Assembly: GCA_016196065.1 (NCBI GenBank)
Contig: JACPYL010000010.1
Coordinates: forward strand, 1,550,001 to 1,614,000
Origin: Acidobacteriota bacterium
Lineage (GTDB): Bacteria > Acidobacteriota > Terriglobia > Terriglobales > Acidobacteriaceae
DNA length: 64,000 nucleotides
Direction of reading: 5' to 3'
The position numbers and the translations under genes were made by a program. The notes below the pieces were generated by a model, which did no database searches, was not told where the DNA came from, and was given only the letters and a program-made list of their open reading frames with translations. Below, piece by piece: positions 48,795 through 56,566 of the stretch (the stretch's first letter is position 1; each line of letters starts with the position of its first letter).

Positions 48795-50756
48795 CTACGG
48801 ACCAGACACCACTGCCAACTGGACGGACGTTGGCGCGTAACTGATCTCAAAATGCTCGCCGGAGTTGATGCTCAGTCCGTTGACGGTGCTGAATTGGCCC
48901 GTGCGCGCACTCGCTGTCAGGATCGTGAACGTGTCGCCGATTGCAGGCAGGAAATTCTTGATCAGCTTGATGTTCAGGGTTCCCGCCAGGCTGGCGCCGT
49001 TAGCGACGGCCAGTTGGCTGTATTTCCCTCCCACATCGATTCCGCCGATCTGGATATTCAAGGTGCCGGTCGCTCTCTGTGTGTAGGTTCCAGTGCCCCC
49101 AATGATGGAGAGCTTGCCCGAAGCGTTGGTGGAGTCTCCTGCTGTCACGATCGAGTCAGAAACCACCGATGCTGCGACCTTTCCTTTCCCGAGGAGACTC
49201 CCGCCTTGCAGCGCAAAACCGGCTGTCGCCGATAGGGTTCCATCCACTTTCGTCGTGCCCCCGGTCTGGGTGTAGGTGCTGGCGCCGCCGACGGTGAAGC
49301 TGCTGTTCGCCTTCACAGATGTGTTGTGAGCATTCGTAAAGGCGATGTTCGTGGTGAGTGCTGCCTTGCCCTGAATCGTGAGCGATCCCTTCTTCGTATT
49401 CGACGACAAACCCAGCAACGCGTTCGTAGTACTGGCAGTGATGAGCGCAGTGGGACTCGTCAGTTGTATGTTGGCCGCATTGGTCACGATGTTGGCATTC
49501 GCGAACTTGAGAGTTCCACCTACTATGTACGTGCCTCCAGTCAGGGTCGAACCGGAGAAATTACTGAACTTGCTGGGAATTACGGCCACACTGCCCACAT
49601 TCACCTGCAACTTCCCCTGGTTGTTGAAGGGGTTGAGATTGAGGTTAAACTGCGCGGGTAGGTTCGCCAGAATGAAGCCCTTCTTTTCGTTGGTCAGAGC
49701 CATTATGCCGTTGCCTAGCGTTCCGCCCCCCTCGATCAGATTGTCCACATTGTCCAGAAAGGGTGTGCCGCTGCCACTCACGATCGACTCCACCGCATTG
49801 ACATATTGGATGGTGCCCTTTCCCTTCAAAATTACGGTTCCATCGATCAGTGTGTTGTCGTCCCCCCAGGCCGCTGAGCCCAGTTGGAACGTGCCGGTAT
49901 TGTTGATGGTTCCGCTCAGGCGTGCCAATGCAGAGTTGCTCGTGAGTCCACCGACTTGGATCAGACCGGAGTTGGTTAGATTGTTGAAGCCGCCAAGGCC
50001 TTTGACCAGCACCACCCCATTGCCACTTGTGCTGAAAGTGCCGCCAGTGATGGCAACACCCTCCAACGTCACCGTCGAACCGTTGAGTGCCTGGATGGTC
50101 CCGCCGGTGTTGTCAAAGCCCAGACCGCCCGTGCCTGCCACCAGTCGCAGGGTACCGCCATTGCTGGCCTGAAGCGTGCCGCTATTCAGCAACGTGCCGA
50201 AAGTCGTGCGGAGTTGCAGAGGCGTTGTGAGGTTAGCGTTCACAAGACCCTGGTTGTTCATGTTGAAATTGCCTTCGGCCGCCATCGTCCCTCCGCCTGA
50301 GATGGTCTCCTGGTTGATCAGCGTCGTGGCGCTGCCTCCGATGACGAGGTTCGGCGCATCGCTCATTGCAAAAGTCCCGCCTCCCTTCAGCGTCACCGTC
50401 GAGCCGCTCCACACCATCTGCGCACCCTGACTTCCCGTTCCCGCTAGAGTCAGCGTGCCAGCGTTGCTGATCGTCGCACCAGCGATGGTGAGCCGTTTTC
50501 CGGGTGCTACCGACACGCTGTTCCCGCTGTCAATGGTGAGGTTCCCGACGGGTGCATTGCCTGTGTCCTGTGTGACCACCCCGGTCCCACCGCCCTTGCA
50601 GTTCCCGATGAAAGCGTCTCCACCGTTGGGAATGCCTCCGCACCAGTTCGCCGCATTGCTCCAGACCCCGGTTCCTCCGCCCCATGTCTGCGCCTCCGCT
50701 GGGATCGACACCCAGCCCATTGCCAACAAGACAGCCAACCACAGATAGACCTTCAT
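48795..50756 (-). CDS. Secreted autotransporter-passenger-like repeat protein
   Basis: This 653-residue exported protein has a signal peptide (VYLWLAVLLAMGWVSIPAEA) and then many short beta-strand repeats rich in Gly, Asn, Thr and Ser, such as GGGTLGNG, NNTGTFQLGSA, LTGGTYIVGGTLKF and TYTQTGGTTKVDGTL. WSNAANWCGGIPNGGDAFI at the start and the IGDTFTILTASARTGQFSTVNG end match PEP-CTERM/autotransporter-associated beta-helix proteins. No C-terminal beta-barrel is present. AAGGAG precedes ATG 50756 at a good distance. Function unknown, likely surface-exposed. Confidence 0.8.
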   Translation of the reverse strand: MKVYLWLAVLLAMGWVSIPAEAQTWGGGTGVWSNAANWCGGIPNGGDAFIGNCKGGGTGVVTQDTGNAPVGNLTIDSGNSVSVAPGKRLTIAGATISNAGTLTLAGTGSQGAQMVWSGSTVTLKGGGTFAMSDAPNLVIGGSATTLINQETISGGGTMAAEGNFNMNNQGLVNANLTTPLQLRTTFGTLLNSGTLQASNGGTLRLVAGTGGLGFDNTGGTIQALNGSTVTLEGVAITGGTFSTSGNGVVLVKGLGGFNNLTNSGLIQVGGLTSNSALARLSGTINNTGTFQLGSAAWGDDNTLIDGTVILKGKGTIQYVNAVESIVSGSGTPFLDNVDNLIEGGGTLGNGIMALTNEKKGFILANLPAQFNLNLNPFNNQGKLQVNVGSVAVIPSKFSNFSGSTLTGGTYIVGGTLKFANANIVTNAANIQLTSPTALITASTTNALLGLSSNTKKGSLTIQGKAALTTNIAFTNAHNTSVKANSSFTVGGASTYTQTGGTTKVDGTLSATAGFALQGGSLLGKGKVAASVVSDSIVTAGDSTNASGKLSIIGGTGTYTQRATGTLNIQIGGIDVGGKYSQLAVANGASLAGTLNIKLIKNFLPAIGDTFTILTASARTGQFSTVNGLSINSGEHFEISYAPTSVQLAVVSGP

Positions 50757-50916
50757 ACCCGGTACTCCTTGCGCAGAATTAGTACTGGGTGGAGAAAGTG
50801 CGCCGTCAGAAGCAGCGCGACCCAGTTCTTGCCTACCTGGATAGCCCAACCCGAGTCTGGATGTCCTTACAAAACTCTGATATTGTTCTTACACTTTTTT
50901 GCCAGGGGCTAACCCT

Positions 50917-52839
50917 GTGTCGCCCAGCCACTTCTACGAATTTCTCGGATTCCGGCTCGACCCTGACCAACGCCTGCTCTTCCGTAACGGCGAGGTCGTA
51001 CCCCTTGCGCCCAAGGCATTAGATACGCTCCTTCTGCTGGTCGAAAACCACGGCCGCATCCTCGAAAAGGATGTGCTTCTCAAACACGTTTGGCCCGACA
51101 CGTTCGTAGAAGAAGGCAGCCTCACGCGGAATATTTCGGTTCTCAGGAAGGTACTGGAAGAGGGTCTGGCCGGCGTTGCCTGCATTGAGAATATTCCCAA
51201 GCGCGGCTACCGCTTCGTCGCCGAGGTCCGATCCGTTCCGGCGGACCACAAATCACGATCGACGACCTCCGAACAGCCTGGCGGAGCAGGTCAGTCGACA
51301 GCGTCTGTCGATACTCGGAAACCCAGGCTCAGTCCTGCCTGGCGCATTCCCGTCCTGATCGCTGCCATCCTGATCGCCGTGATCGCCACACCGCTAGTGC
51401 TCAATGTGCATGGCTGGCGGGACGCCATCTTCGGTACCAGCGCCGGCAACATTCAGTCGATTGCAGTTCTACCGCTTGAAAATCTTTCGAACGATCCGGA
51501 ACAAGCCTATTTTGCCGATGGAATGACGGACGCTCTGATCACCGACTTGGCGAAGATCAGTTCTCTGCGGGTTGTGTCGCGTACGTCCGTCATGCAATAC
51601 AAGGGCGCCCGCAAATCGATCCCGCAAGTAGCACGGGAACTTGGTGTCGACGCGGTGGTCGAGGGTACAGTGACTCGCGCGGGCAACCAGGTTCGCATCA
51701 CCGCTCAGTTGATTGCAGCCCGGAACGACCGGCACCTGTGGGCTGAGATGTATCAACGGGATTTGGGCGATGCATTGATCATGCAAGGTCAGGTCGCGCA
51801 GGCTATTGCCGACAGCGTTCGCCTTGAACTGACTGCCGACGAGCGGTCGCGCCTGTCATCCCTGCACCGTGTCGACCCGGAAGCGTATGAACTCTATCTC
51901 CGCGGCCGCTACTATTGGAACCGAAGAGATGCCGAAGGCTTGACGCAAGCCATCGAATATTTTCGCAGCGCAACCCGTAGAGATCCCAACTTTGCCCTGG
52001 CATATGCCGGCCTGGCGGACTGCTACAACGTGATTAGCGATTCCGTCTCGATTCCCGCCACCGAAGCACTTGGCCAGGCGAAAATCGCATCGCTCAAAGC
52101 ATTGGAACTGGATGCCAATTCGGCCGAAGCTCATGCCTCTCTCGCTTGGGTGCGATTTCAGCTCGATTGGAACTGGGCGGACGCGGAGCACGAATTCCGC
52201 CGCGCCATTTCTCTGAATCCCGGCTATGCAACTGCCCACCACTGGTTCGCAATTTTTCTCAGCGCCATGGGCCGCGGCGCTGAAGCGATTGCCGAAGCCA
52301 AGCGCGCCCAGGAACTCGATCCACTTTCGCTGATTATCCGGCTCGACGTTGGGTCCGTTTACTTCTGGACTGGACACGTCGACCTCTCCCTGCAGCAGGA
52401 ACTCAAGGTCCTTGACATGGACCCGACGTTTGTCCGCGGCTATTTCTATGTGGCCATCGCGTACGCGCACATGCGCCGGCTGGACGACGCGCTCTCCTAC
52501 TTCCACAAAGGCGCTGCACTGGCCGGCGGTGGAACCCAGCCCTTTCAAGAACTGGAAGCGTGGTTCTATGCCGCTTCCGGACGGCGTCGTGAAGCGTTCA
52601 ATATCCTCGCAAAACTCGAATCCCCGGCACGCGAACCGGCCGAGTCGTACTACATTGCGGAAGCCTATGCTGCTCTGGGGAAACGCGACGAGGCCTTCAA
52701 GTGGCTGGAGCGGGCCTATCGGGAGCGCACCTTCTGGATGGTCTATCTCAATGTCGATCCAAGATTGGACTCACTGCGGTCCGACCCAAGGTTTCACGAC
52801 TTAGTAAGTCGAGTCGGGTTGGCGCCTGCGACCCCCTAA
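50917..52839 (+). CDS. CadC-type winged-helix regulator with a membrane helix and TPR repeats
   Basis: This 640-residue protein has an N-terminal OmpR/CadC winged helix (residues about 5-97, LAPKALDTLLLLVENHGRILEKDVLLKHVW and GSLTRNISVLRKVL), one membrane helix (IPVLIAAILIAVIATPLVLNV, about 145-165), a FlgO-like domain (SIAVLPLENLSNDPEQAYFADG) and then TPR repeats to the end. Such proteins sense an external cue and bind DNA on the cytoplasmic side. GTG 50917 is chosen over TTG 50899. It is divergent from the autotransporter-like gene and may regulate it. Confidence 0.88.
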   Translation: MSPSHFYEFLGFRLDPDQRLLFRNGEVVPLAPKALDTLLLLVENHGRILEKDVLLKHVWPDTFVEEGSLTRNISVLRKVLEEGLAGVACIENIPKRGYRFVAEVRSVPADHKSRSTTSEQPGGAGQSTASVDTRKPRLSPAWRIPVLIAAILIAVIATPLVLNVHGWRDAIFGTSAGNIQSIAVLPLENLSNDPEQAYFADGMTDALITDLAKISSLRVVSRTSVMQYKGARKSIPQVARELGVDAVVEGTVTRAGNQVRITAQLIAARNDRHLWAEMYQRDLGDALIMQGQVAQAIADSVRLELTADERSRLSSLHRVDPEAYELYLRGRYYWNRRDAEGLTQAIEYFRSATRRDPNFALAYAGLADCYNVISDSVSIPATEALGQAKIASLKALELDANSAEAHASLAWVRFQLDWNWADAEHEFRRAISLNPGYATAHHWFAIFLSAMGRGAEAIAEAKRAQELDPLSLIIRLDVGSVYFWTGHVDLSLQQELKVLDMDPTFVRGYFYVAIAYAHMRRLDDALSYFHKGAALAGGGTQPFQELEAWFYAASGRRREAFNILAKLESPAREPAESYYIAEAYAALGKRDEAFKWLERAYRERTFWMVYLNVDPRLDSLRSDPRFHDLVSRVGLAPATP

Positions 52840-52875
52840 CAGTTTCTCTGACCTACTAGACGCGATTTCATCTGA

Positions 52876-52988
52876 AACTGTCATCCTGAGCCGCCCGGAG
52901 GCGAAGCCGAGGGCGAGCGAAGGATCTGCTTTCTCTTCGTGCGCAGAGACTGCCGCCCCTTCGCCCAGCCCAGGTAAGGATGACAGTT
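52876..52988. repeat. Degenerate REP-like element with 12-bp terminal inverted repeats
   Basis: AACTGTCATCCT (52876-52887) and AGGATGACAGTT (52977-52988) are exact complements at the ends of a 113-bp element in a convergent gap. Its left part (TGTCATCCTGAGC...GAAGGATCTGC) resembles the perfect repeat at 40155. Confidence 0.75.
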
Positions 52989-53086
52989 CCACATGACTCC
53001 CGCAGTAGTAACGACTTCCGCCCCGGGGTAGCGCAGCGGTTCAGCCCCGAGGTCGCGGGTTTGCACTTCTTCAGCAAACTGCCAGT

Positions 53087-53113
53087 AAAAAGCCGGCCCC
53101 TGCCGAGGCCGGC
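53087..53113 (-). terminator. Rho-independent terminator of the GloVer-repeat gene
   Basis: GCCGGCC (53092-53098) pairs with GGCCGGC (53107-53113); on the minus strand the stem is followed by five U residues (53087-53091). It lies 24 bp beyond the stop at 53137. Confidence 0.88.
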
Positions 53114-53136
53114 CGGATCGAAGCCAATTCACAACG

Positions 53137-54321
53137 TTAGGGCGTAATCTCAAATACGTTGCCGCCCTGCACTTGCTGGATCAGGAAGTTCTTCACGGTA
53201 GTTCCGTAGAGATGACCCGCACCGTCCCGAAACAGTCCCGCGAACGGGACAGCTCCGTCTTCAAGCCCCGCGAACGCGTGCAGTACCTTTACGCTGCCGT
53301 CGGCAGCAAGCTGAAATGCCGTGCCGAGATTGTGAATACCGCCCTGTTGCGCGGTGCCATAAAGGTTCCCGGCCGGGTCTGCAACCAGACCACCGTTGGG
53401 GTTCCGTCCTTCGCGCTGGATAAACCGGTGGAGGATTGTGTACGTGCCATCTTTGGCGATTCTGTACACCGTTCCGTGCTCGGTCTTACCACCTTTGAAA
53501 GCCGTGCCAAACAAGTTGCCCGCCGCATCCAGCAGCAGCCCGCCTTGCGGAACTGCGCCATCGCTACGGCCCTTGAAGGTATGTAGGACGGAGAAGTTTC
53601 GATTCTTGTCGAGCTTGAAGACCACGCCGCAGCCCGCACCCTCGAACAAGAAAATCTCTTTGCACAGGAAATCGCCGCCCGACTGAGTCACGCCGAATAA
53701 ATTTCCGTCGGCATCCTGCACGAGAGGTCCAATCGGATTCGCGCCATCAGAACCGCCCGTGAATTTGTGGAGCAATTGCAGGTGGCCCGTAGTGCTCAGT
53801 TCGAAGATGCTGCCGCAACCAAGTTGGCAACTCTGATCGCTGCCAAACTGAGCTGCGCCAAAGATGTTTCCCGTTCTGTCCATGATGACGCCGCCTGCCG
53901 GCAATTCGGGCACGTCGACGTTCAGCCCTCCGGAGAAGGCGAACACAATGGATTCAACTCCCTGAGGAGAAATCTTATAGATGACCCCGGCGCCTGGTCC
54001 GCCTTCCGCAACGCCGTACAGGTTGCCGGCTTGATCCTGGATTAATGTTCCTGTGGGGAACGCGCCAGTGGTCGCCGAGTTGTTCAAGAAAGTGAGCACC
54101 GATTCCTTACCCTTGTTGTCGATCTTGAATACAGTTGCCGGGCTGGTCGTCGTTCCATAAAGGTTGCCGGCGGCATCCCGCAGAATTGCTCCCTCTGAGA
54201 ACGCCCCGTCCGTTTGATTGTTGTTGAACTGATGGAGAGCGGTGAAAGTCTGTGCCTGCGTCGGCAGGATCGCCAACGCAAAGCCGATAAGTACTACAAG
54301 AGTGAGGTATCGTTTTCTCAT
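53137..54321 (-). CDS. Secreted GloVer (TIGR03803-type) repeat protein
   Basis: This 394-residue exported protein has a signal peptide (RYLTLVVLIGFALAILPTQAQ). Seven repeats of about 50 residues follow, each with an NLYGTT-like core (NLYGTTT, NLYGVAEGG, NIFGAAQFG, NLFGVTQSG, NLFGTAFKGG, NLYGTAQQGG, HLYGTTV), matching the Gloeobacter/Verrucomicrobia repeat. A beta-propeller is likely. ATG 54321 opens the leader. Function unknown. Confidence 0.85.
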   Translation of the reverse strand: MRKRYLTLVVLIGFALAILPTQAQTFTALHQFNNNQTDGAFSEGAILRDAAGNLYGTTTSPATVFKIDNKGKESVLTFLNNSATTGAFPTGTLIQDQAGNLYGVAEGGPGAGVIYKISPQGVESIVFAFSGGLNVDVPELPAGGVIMDRTGNIFGAAQFGSDQSCQLGCGSIFELSTTGHLQLLHKFTGGSDGANPIGPLVQDADGNLFGVTQSGGDFLCKEIFLFEGAGCGVVFKLDKNRNFSVLHTFKGRSDGAVPQGGLLLDAAGNLFGTAFKGGKTEHGTVYRIAKDGTYTILHRFIQREGRNPNGGLVADPAGNLYGTAQQGGIHNLGTAFQLAADGSVKVLHAFAGLEDGAVPFAGLFRDGAGHLYGTTVKNFLIQQVQGGNVFEITP

Positions 54322-54760
54322 AAGTTTTGTCCTTGTCTGCTGCGACCGCACAGGCGGGCGCTGGAACGAAATATCTTGATTGCTTCCCTTTCCGATTGAG
54401 CAAAGCTCCGCTGTGGACACCACACACCACGAGTGTGCGAGCCAAACAGCCCGTCGTTGTTCCCCGGTCAAATGTGATACGAAATAAAAAATGGCGAGCG
54501 GAACTAGCGACTACGCGCATTTTTTTTCGGCGCCAGCGATCCCCGATTAGAGGTCGCCTGAATTGGGAGGGACTTCAGCGCTTAAGGATTGGATGTGCAC
54601 GAATGAACTTTGAAGTAAAAACATCGTCATGACATTGTCATTAGGATGTAACTTCTTTCGCGGCGTCTCGCCTGTTCCACAATGTGTTGTTTCAGCGTGA
54701 AATGGGGAGCGGGCGTCACTCCGTTTGCGAGTCTGTCGCGATTTGCATCCGGCCGCGGTG
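54322..54760. other. Intergenic gap of 439 bp
   Basis: Between the GloVer gene and the membrane protein gene on the same strand. No frame looks coding and no RNA gene or strong hairpin is seen; an eight-T run lies near 54522. It probably holds the GloVer promoter. Confidence 0.5.
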
Positions 54761-55510
54761 TTACTTCACTCCCGCCAAGCTCGCGTGCCGGAACAGCAGA
54801 CCGGACGCGGTGAACAACGCCACGAAGACAAAATGCCCGATGACCATATCCCGCGCCCTGTCGGGCGGCGCGCCCGAAGGCAGCAGCACGGTAATCAGCG
54901 CCAGCGTCGCCGCCATCGCGAACAACGTGCGACCCAACCCTCGCGCTTTCAGCCGCGCCAGCAAGGCCCCAATGATTCCCACCACGAGCACGATTTGGTA
55001 CGCCAGGTTCTCCGGATGTTCCGAGTCCGCGACCTGGACCATGGTGGACCACCCCAAGGCGAACCCCGTGACCAGCGCCAAGCCGACCCCTGCCTTGTAC
55101 GACCACACGCCCATCTTCCTCGCGATCAGCGCATACACCATCCCAGTGGCGAAAAACAGGACATACACGAACACGAAACTTCCCGCGCTCCAGTTCCATC
55201 CCTGTACCAGCCGCGATGCCACGAGCGGCACCATCAACGCAGCCAGCGCTCCCAGCGCGACACGCAGAATTGTCTTACCCAGTTGCGGCATATGAGTTGC
55301 GTTCTCCCTGACGATTCCCACGGATGTCTCGAAAAAGATCCACAGCGCGAGCCCGGCTAGTCCCCTCTTGGCGTCCACGCGCTCACGGCACAGGTCGTGA
55401 AATGTCTGCACCATTCCCTCGGCGAACCGCTCGCGGAAAGGCCGCGGATACAACCGCAGCAGCATCGCATACCACGTCTGATAGCGGCGGACTGCGCCGT
55501 TAGCGGCCAT
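54761..55510 (-). CDS. Hypothetical multi-pass membrane protein of a PadR pair
   Basis: This 249-residue protein has a soluble N-terminus of about 70 residues with LLRLYPRPFRERFAEGMVQTFHDLCRE, a sequence typical of acidobacterial proteins paired with PadR regulators, and then about six membrane helices. It overlaps the PadR gene by 11 bp, so the pair is translationally coupled. It may be a small transporter or sensor partner; no catalytic motif is seen. Confidence 0.75.
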   Translation of the reverse strand: MAANGAVRRYQTWYAMLLRLYPRPFRERFAEGMVQTFHDLCRERVDAKRGLAGLALWIFFETSVGIVRENATHMPQLGKTILRVALGALAALMVPLVASRLVQGWNWSAGSFVFVYVLFFATGMVYALIARKMGVWSYKAGVGLALVTGFALGWSTMVQVADSEHPENLAYQIVLVVGIIGALLARLKARGLGRTLFAMAATLALITVLLPSGAPPDRARDMVIGHFVFVALFTASGLLFRHASLAGVK

Positions 55511-55877
55511 GCGCCAGGCTTTCTGTCGACAAGTTTTCTTTCGCCAAGCGCGCTTTCGCCACCGCCACCACGCTGCGATACCGATTCAGCTCCGCTTCCA
55601 GTGCCGCCCGCCCCGCCCCTGTAAGCTCGTAATAAATTCGCCGCTCGTCGTCCATCTCCGGATCGACCCGCTTATCGCTTTCCCGGATCAGCCCGGCCTC
55701 CATCATCCGCCCCATCGAGCCATAGAGCGTCCCCGGGCCCATCTTTGCCTTGCCCTGCGAGTCCGCCTGCACCTGTTTCATGATCCCGTACCCGTGCCGC
55801 TCCCCAGTCGAAAGCGCCAGCAGGATGTGCAGCACTGCGGGAGTCAGCGGATCTCGCACCACGCTCTTCTTCGCCAT
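55500..55877 (-). CDS. PadR-family transcriptional regulator
   Basis: This 125-residue PadR protein has a winged helix (LTPAVLHILLALSTGERHGYGIMKQVQ ... MGPGTLYGSMGRMMEAGLIRES) and a wing EMDDERRIYYELTGAGRAAL, followed by a dimerisation helix. A perfect palindrome 11 bp upstream is a likely operator for autoregulation. PadR proteins respond to phenolic acids, drugs or other envelope stress; the effector here is unknown. Confidence 0.92.
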   Translation of the reverse strand: MAKKSVVRDPLTPAVLHILLALSTGERHGYGIMKQVQADSQGKAKMGPGTLYGSMGRMMEAGLIRESDKRVDPEMDDERRIYYELTGAGRAALEAELNRYRSVVAVAKARLAKENLSTESLAHGR

Positions 55878-55887
55878 GCTCCGATAC

Positions 55888-55906
55888 TATATCCGTTGCG
55901 GATATA
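55888..55906. promoter_or_regulatory. PadR operator
   Basis: TATATCCG, a 3-bp TTG centre and CGGATATA form a perfect palindrome with 8-bp arms, just before the padR-like start codon at 55877. The AT-rich ends can overlap the -10 region. Binding is inferred from position. Confidence 0.7.
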
Positions 55907-56007
55907 TGGCAAGCCCAGGCTGAGTGAGTGAATACCTAAGGACTACTTCGTGCATCCGCAATATGTTATGAAGTACGAGTGACCGCAAAGAAAGTGGGGA
56001 GCGACTG

Positions 56008-56400
56008 ATGGATAGTGGCGTTCGGTCTCTAGTTGCCTTCGTGGTTATGGTGATCTTGGCAGGATGCTCCATGAGAGTGCCTGCTGAAACGATGGTTGGT
56101 ACTTACGTTGCATCGCATCCATTTGGAATCGAAACGATTACCTTGAACGCGGACGGGACTTTTGTCCAACGTGTCGCGATACAGCAAGAACAGCCCATGA
56201 CGATTCGCGGAACTTGGGATTTCGATCCTAAAGAATCACGGGCGCACCTTTATGGCAGCATGACCGTGGCCGATGGCTTTGGTCATCTAAGAAGCGATTG
56301 GAGAACGGTGACTGCGGGAGTTGACTCGTTGGACGTCGAGCGGCACTGGTTCAGAGTTGTAATGGGCTCGGCAGCTACATCCCCATACATAAAGCAGTGA
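56008..56400 (+). CDS. Hypothetical lipoprotein
   Basis: This 130-residue protein has a lipoprotein signal (VRSLVAFVVMVILAGC, lipobox LAGC) and a small beta-rich domain: GTYVASHPFGIETITLNADGTFVQRV and GTWDFDPKESRAHLYG. This is the look of lipocalin-like or META-type small lipoproteins. GGGGAG stands before ATG 56008. Base composition is lower in GC than its neighbours, so it may be a recent arrival. Family not recognised. Confidence 0.65.
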   Translation: MDSGVRSLVAFVVMVILAGCSMRVPAETMVGTYVASHPFGIETITLNADGTFVQRVAIQQEQPMTIRGTWDFDPKESRAHLYGSMTVADGFGHLRSDWRTVTAGVDSLDVERHWFRVVMGSAATSPYIKQ

Positions 56401-56566
56401 GCGCTGCCCGCCAGATGCGATCCACTAGGGACGCAACGACCCGCTTGGGTGCGGCAGGTTGTGAAATGTGCCACTCGCAAGGATCGTTGGTCACAGCCGC
56501 AGTGATACCGGCTACTCCCTTGCCCGAGTTGCCTGGCGGCCATCACGCCGACAAAGAGTCAACCTG

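Noticed and set aside
53018-53080. tRNA-like words (GGTAGCGCAGCGGTT, GCGGGTTTGCA)
   Set aside because: No acceptor stem or anticodon arm can be paired, and the T-loop lacks TTCRA. Chance or a remnant at most.
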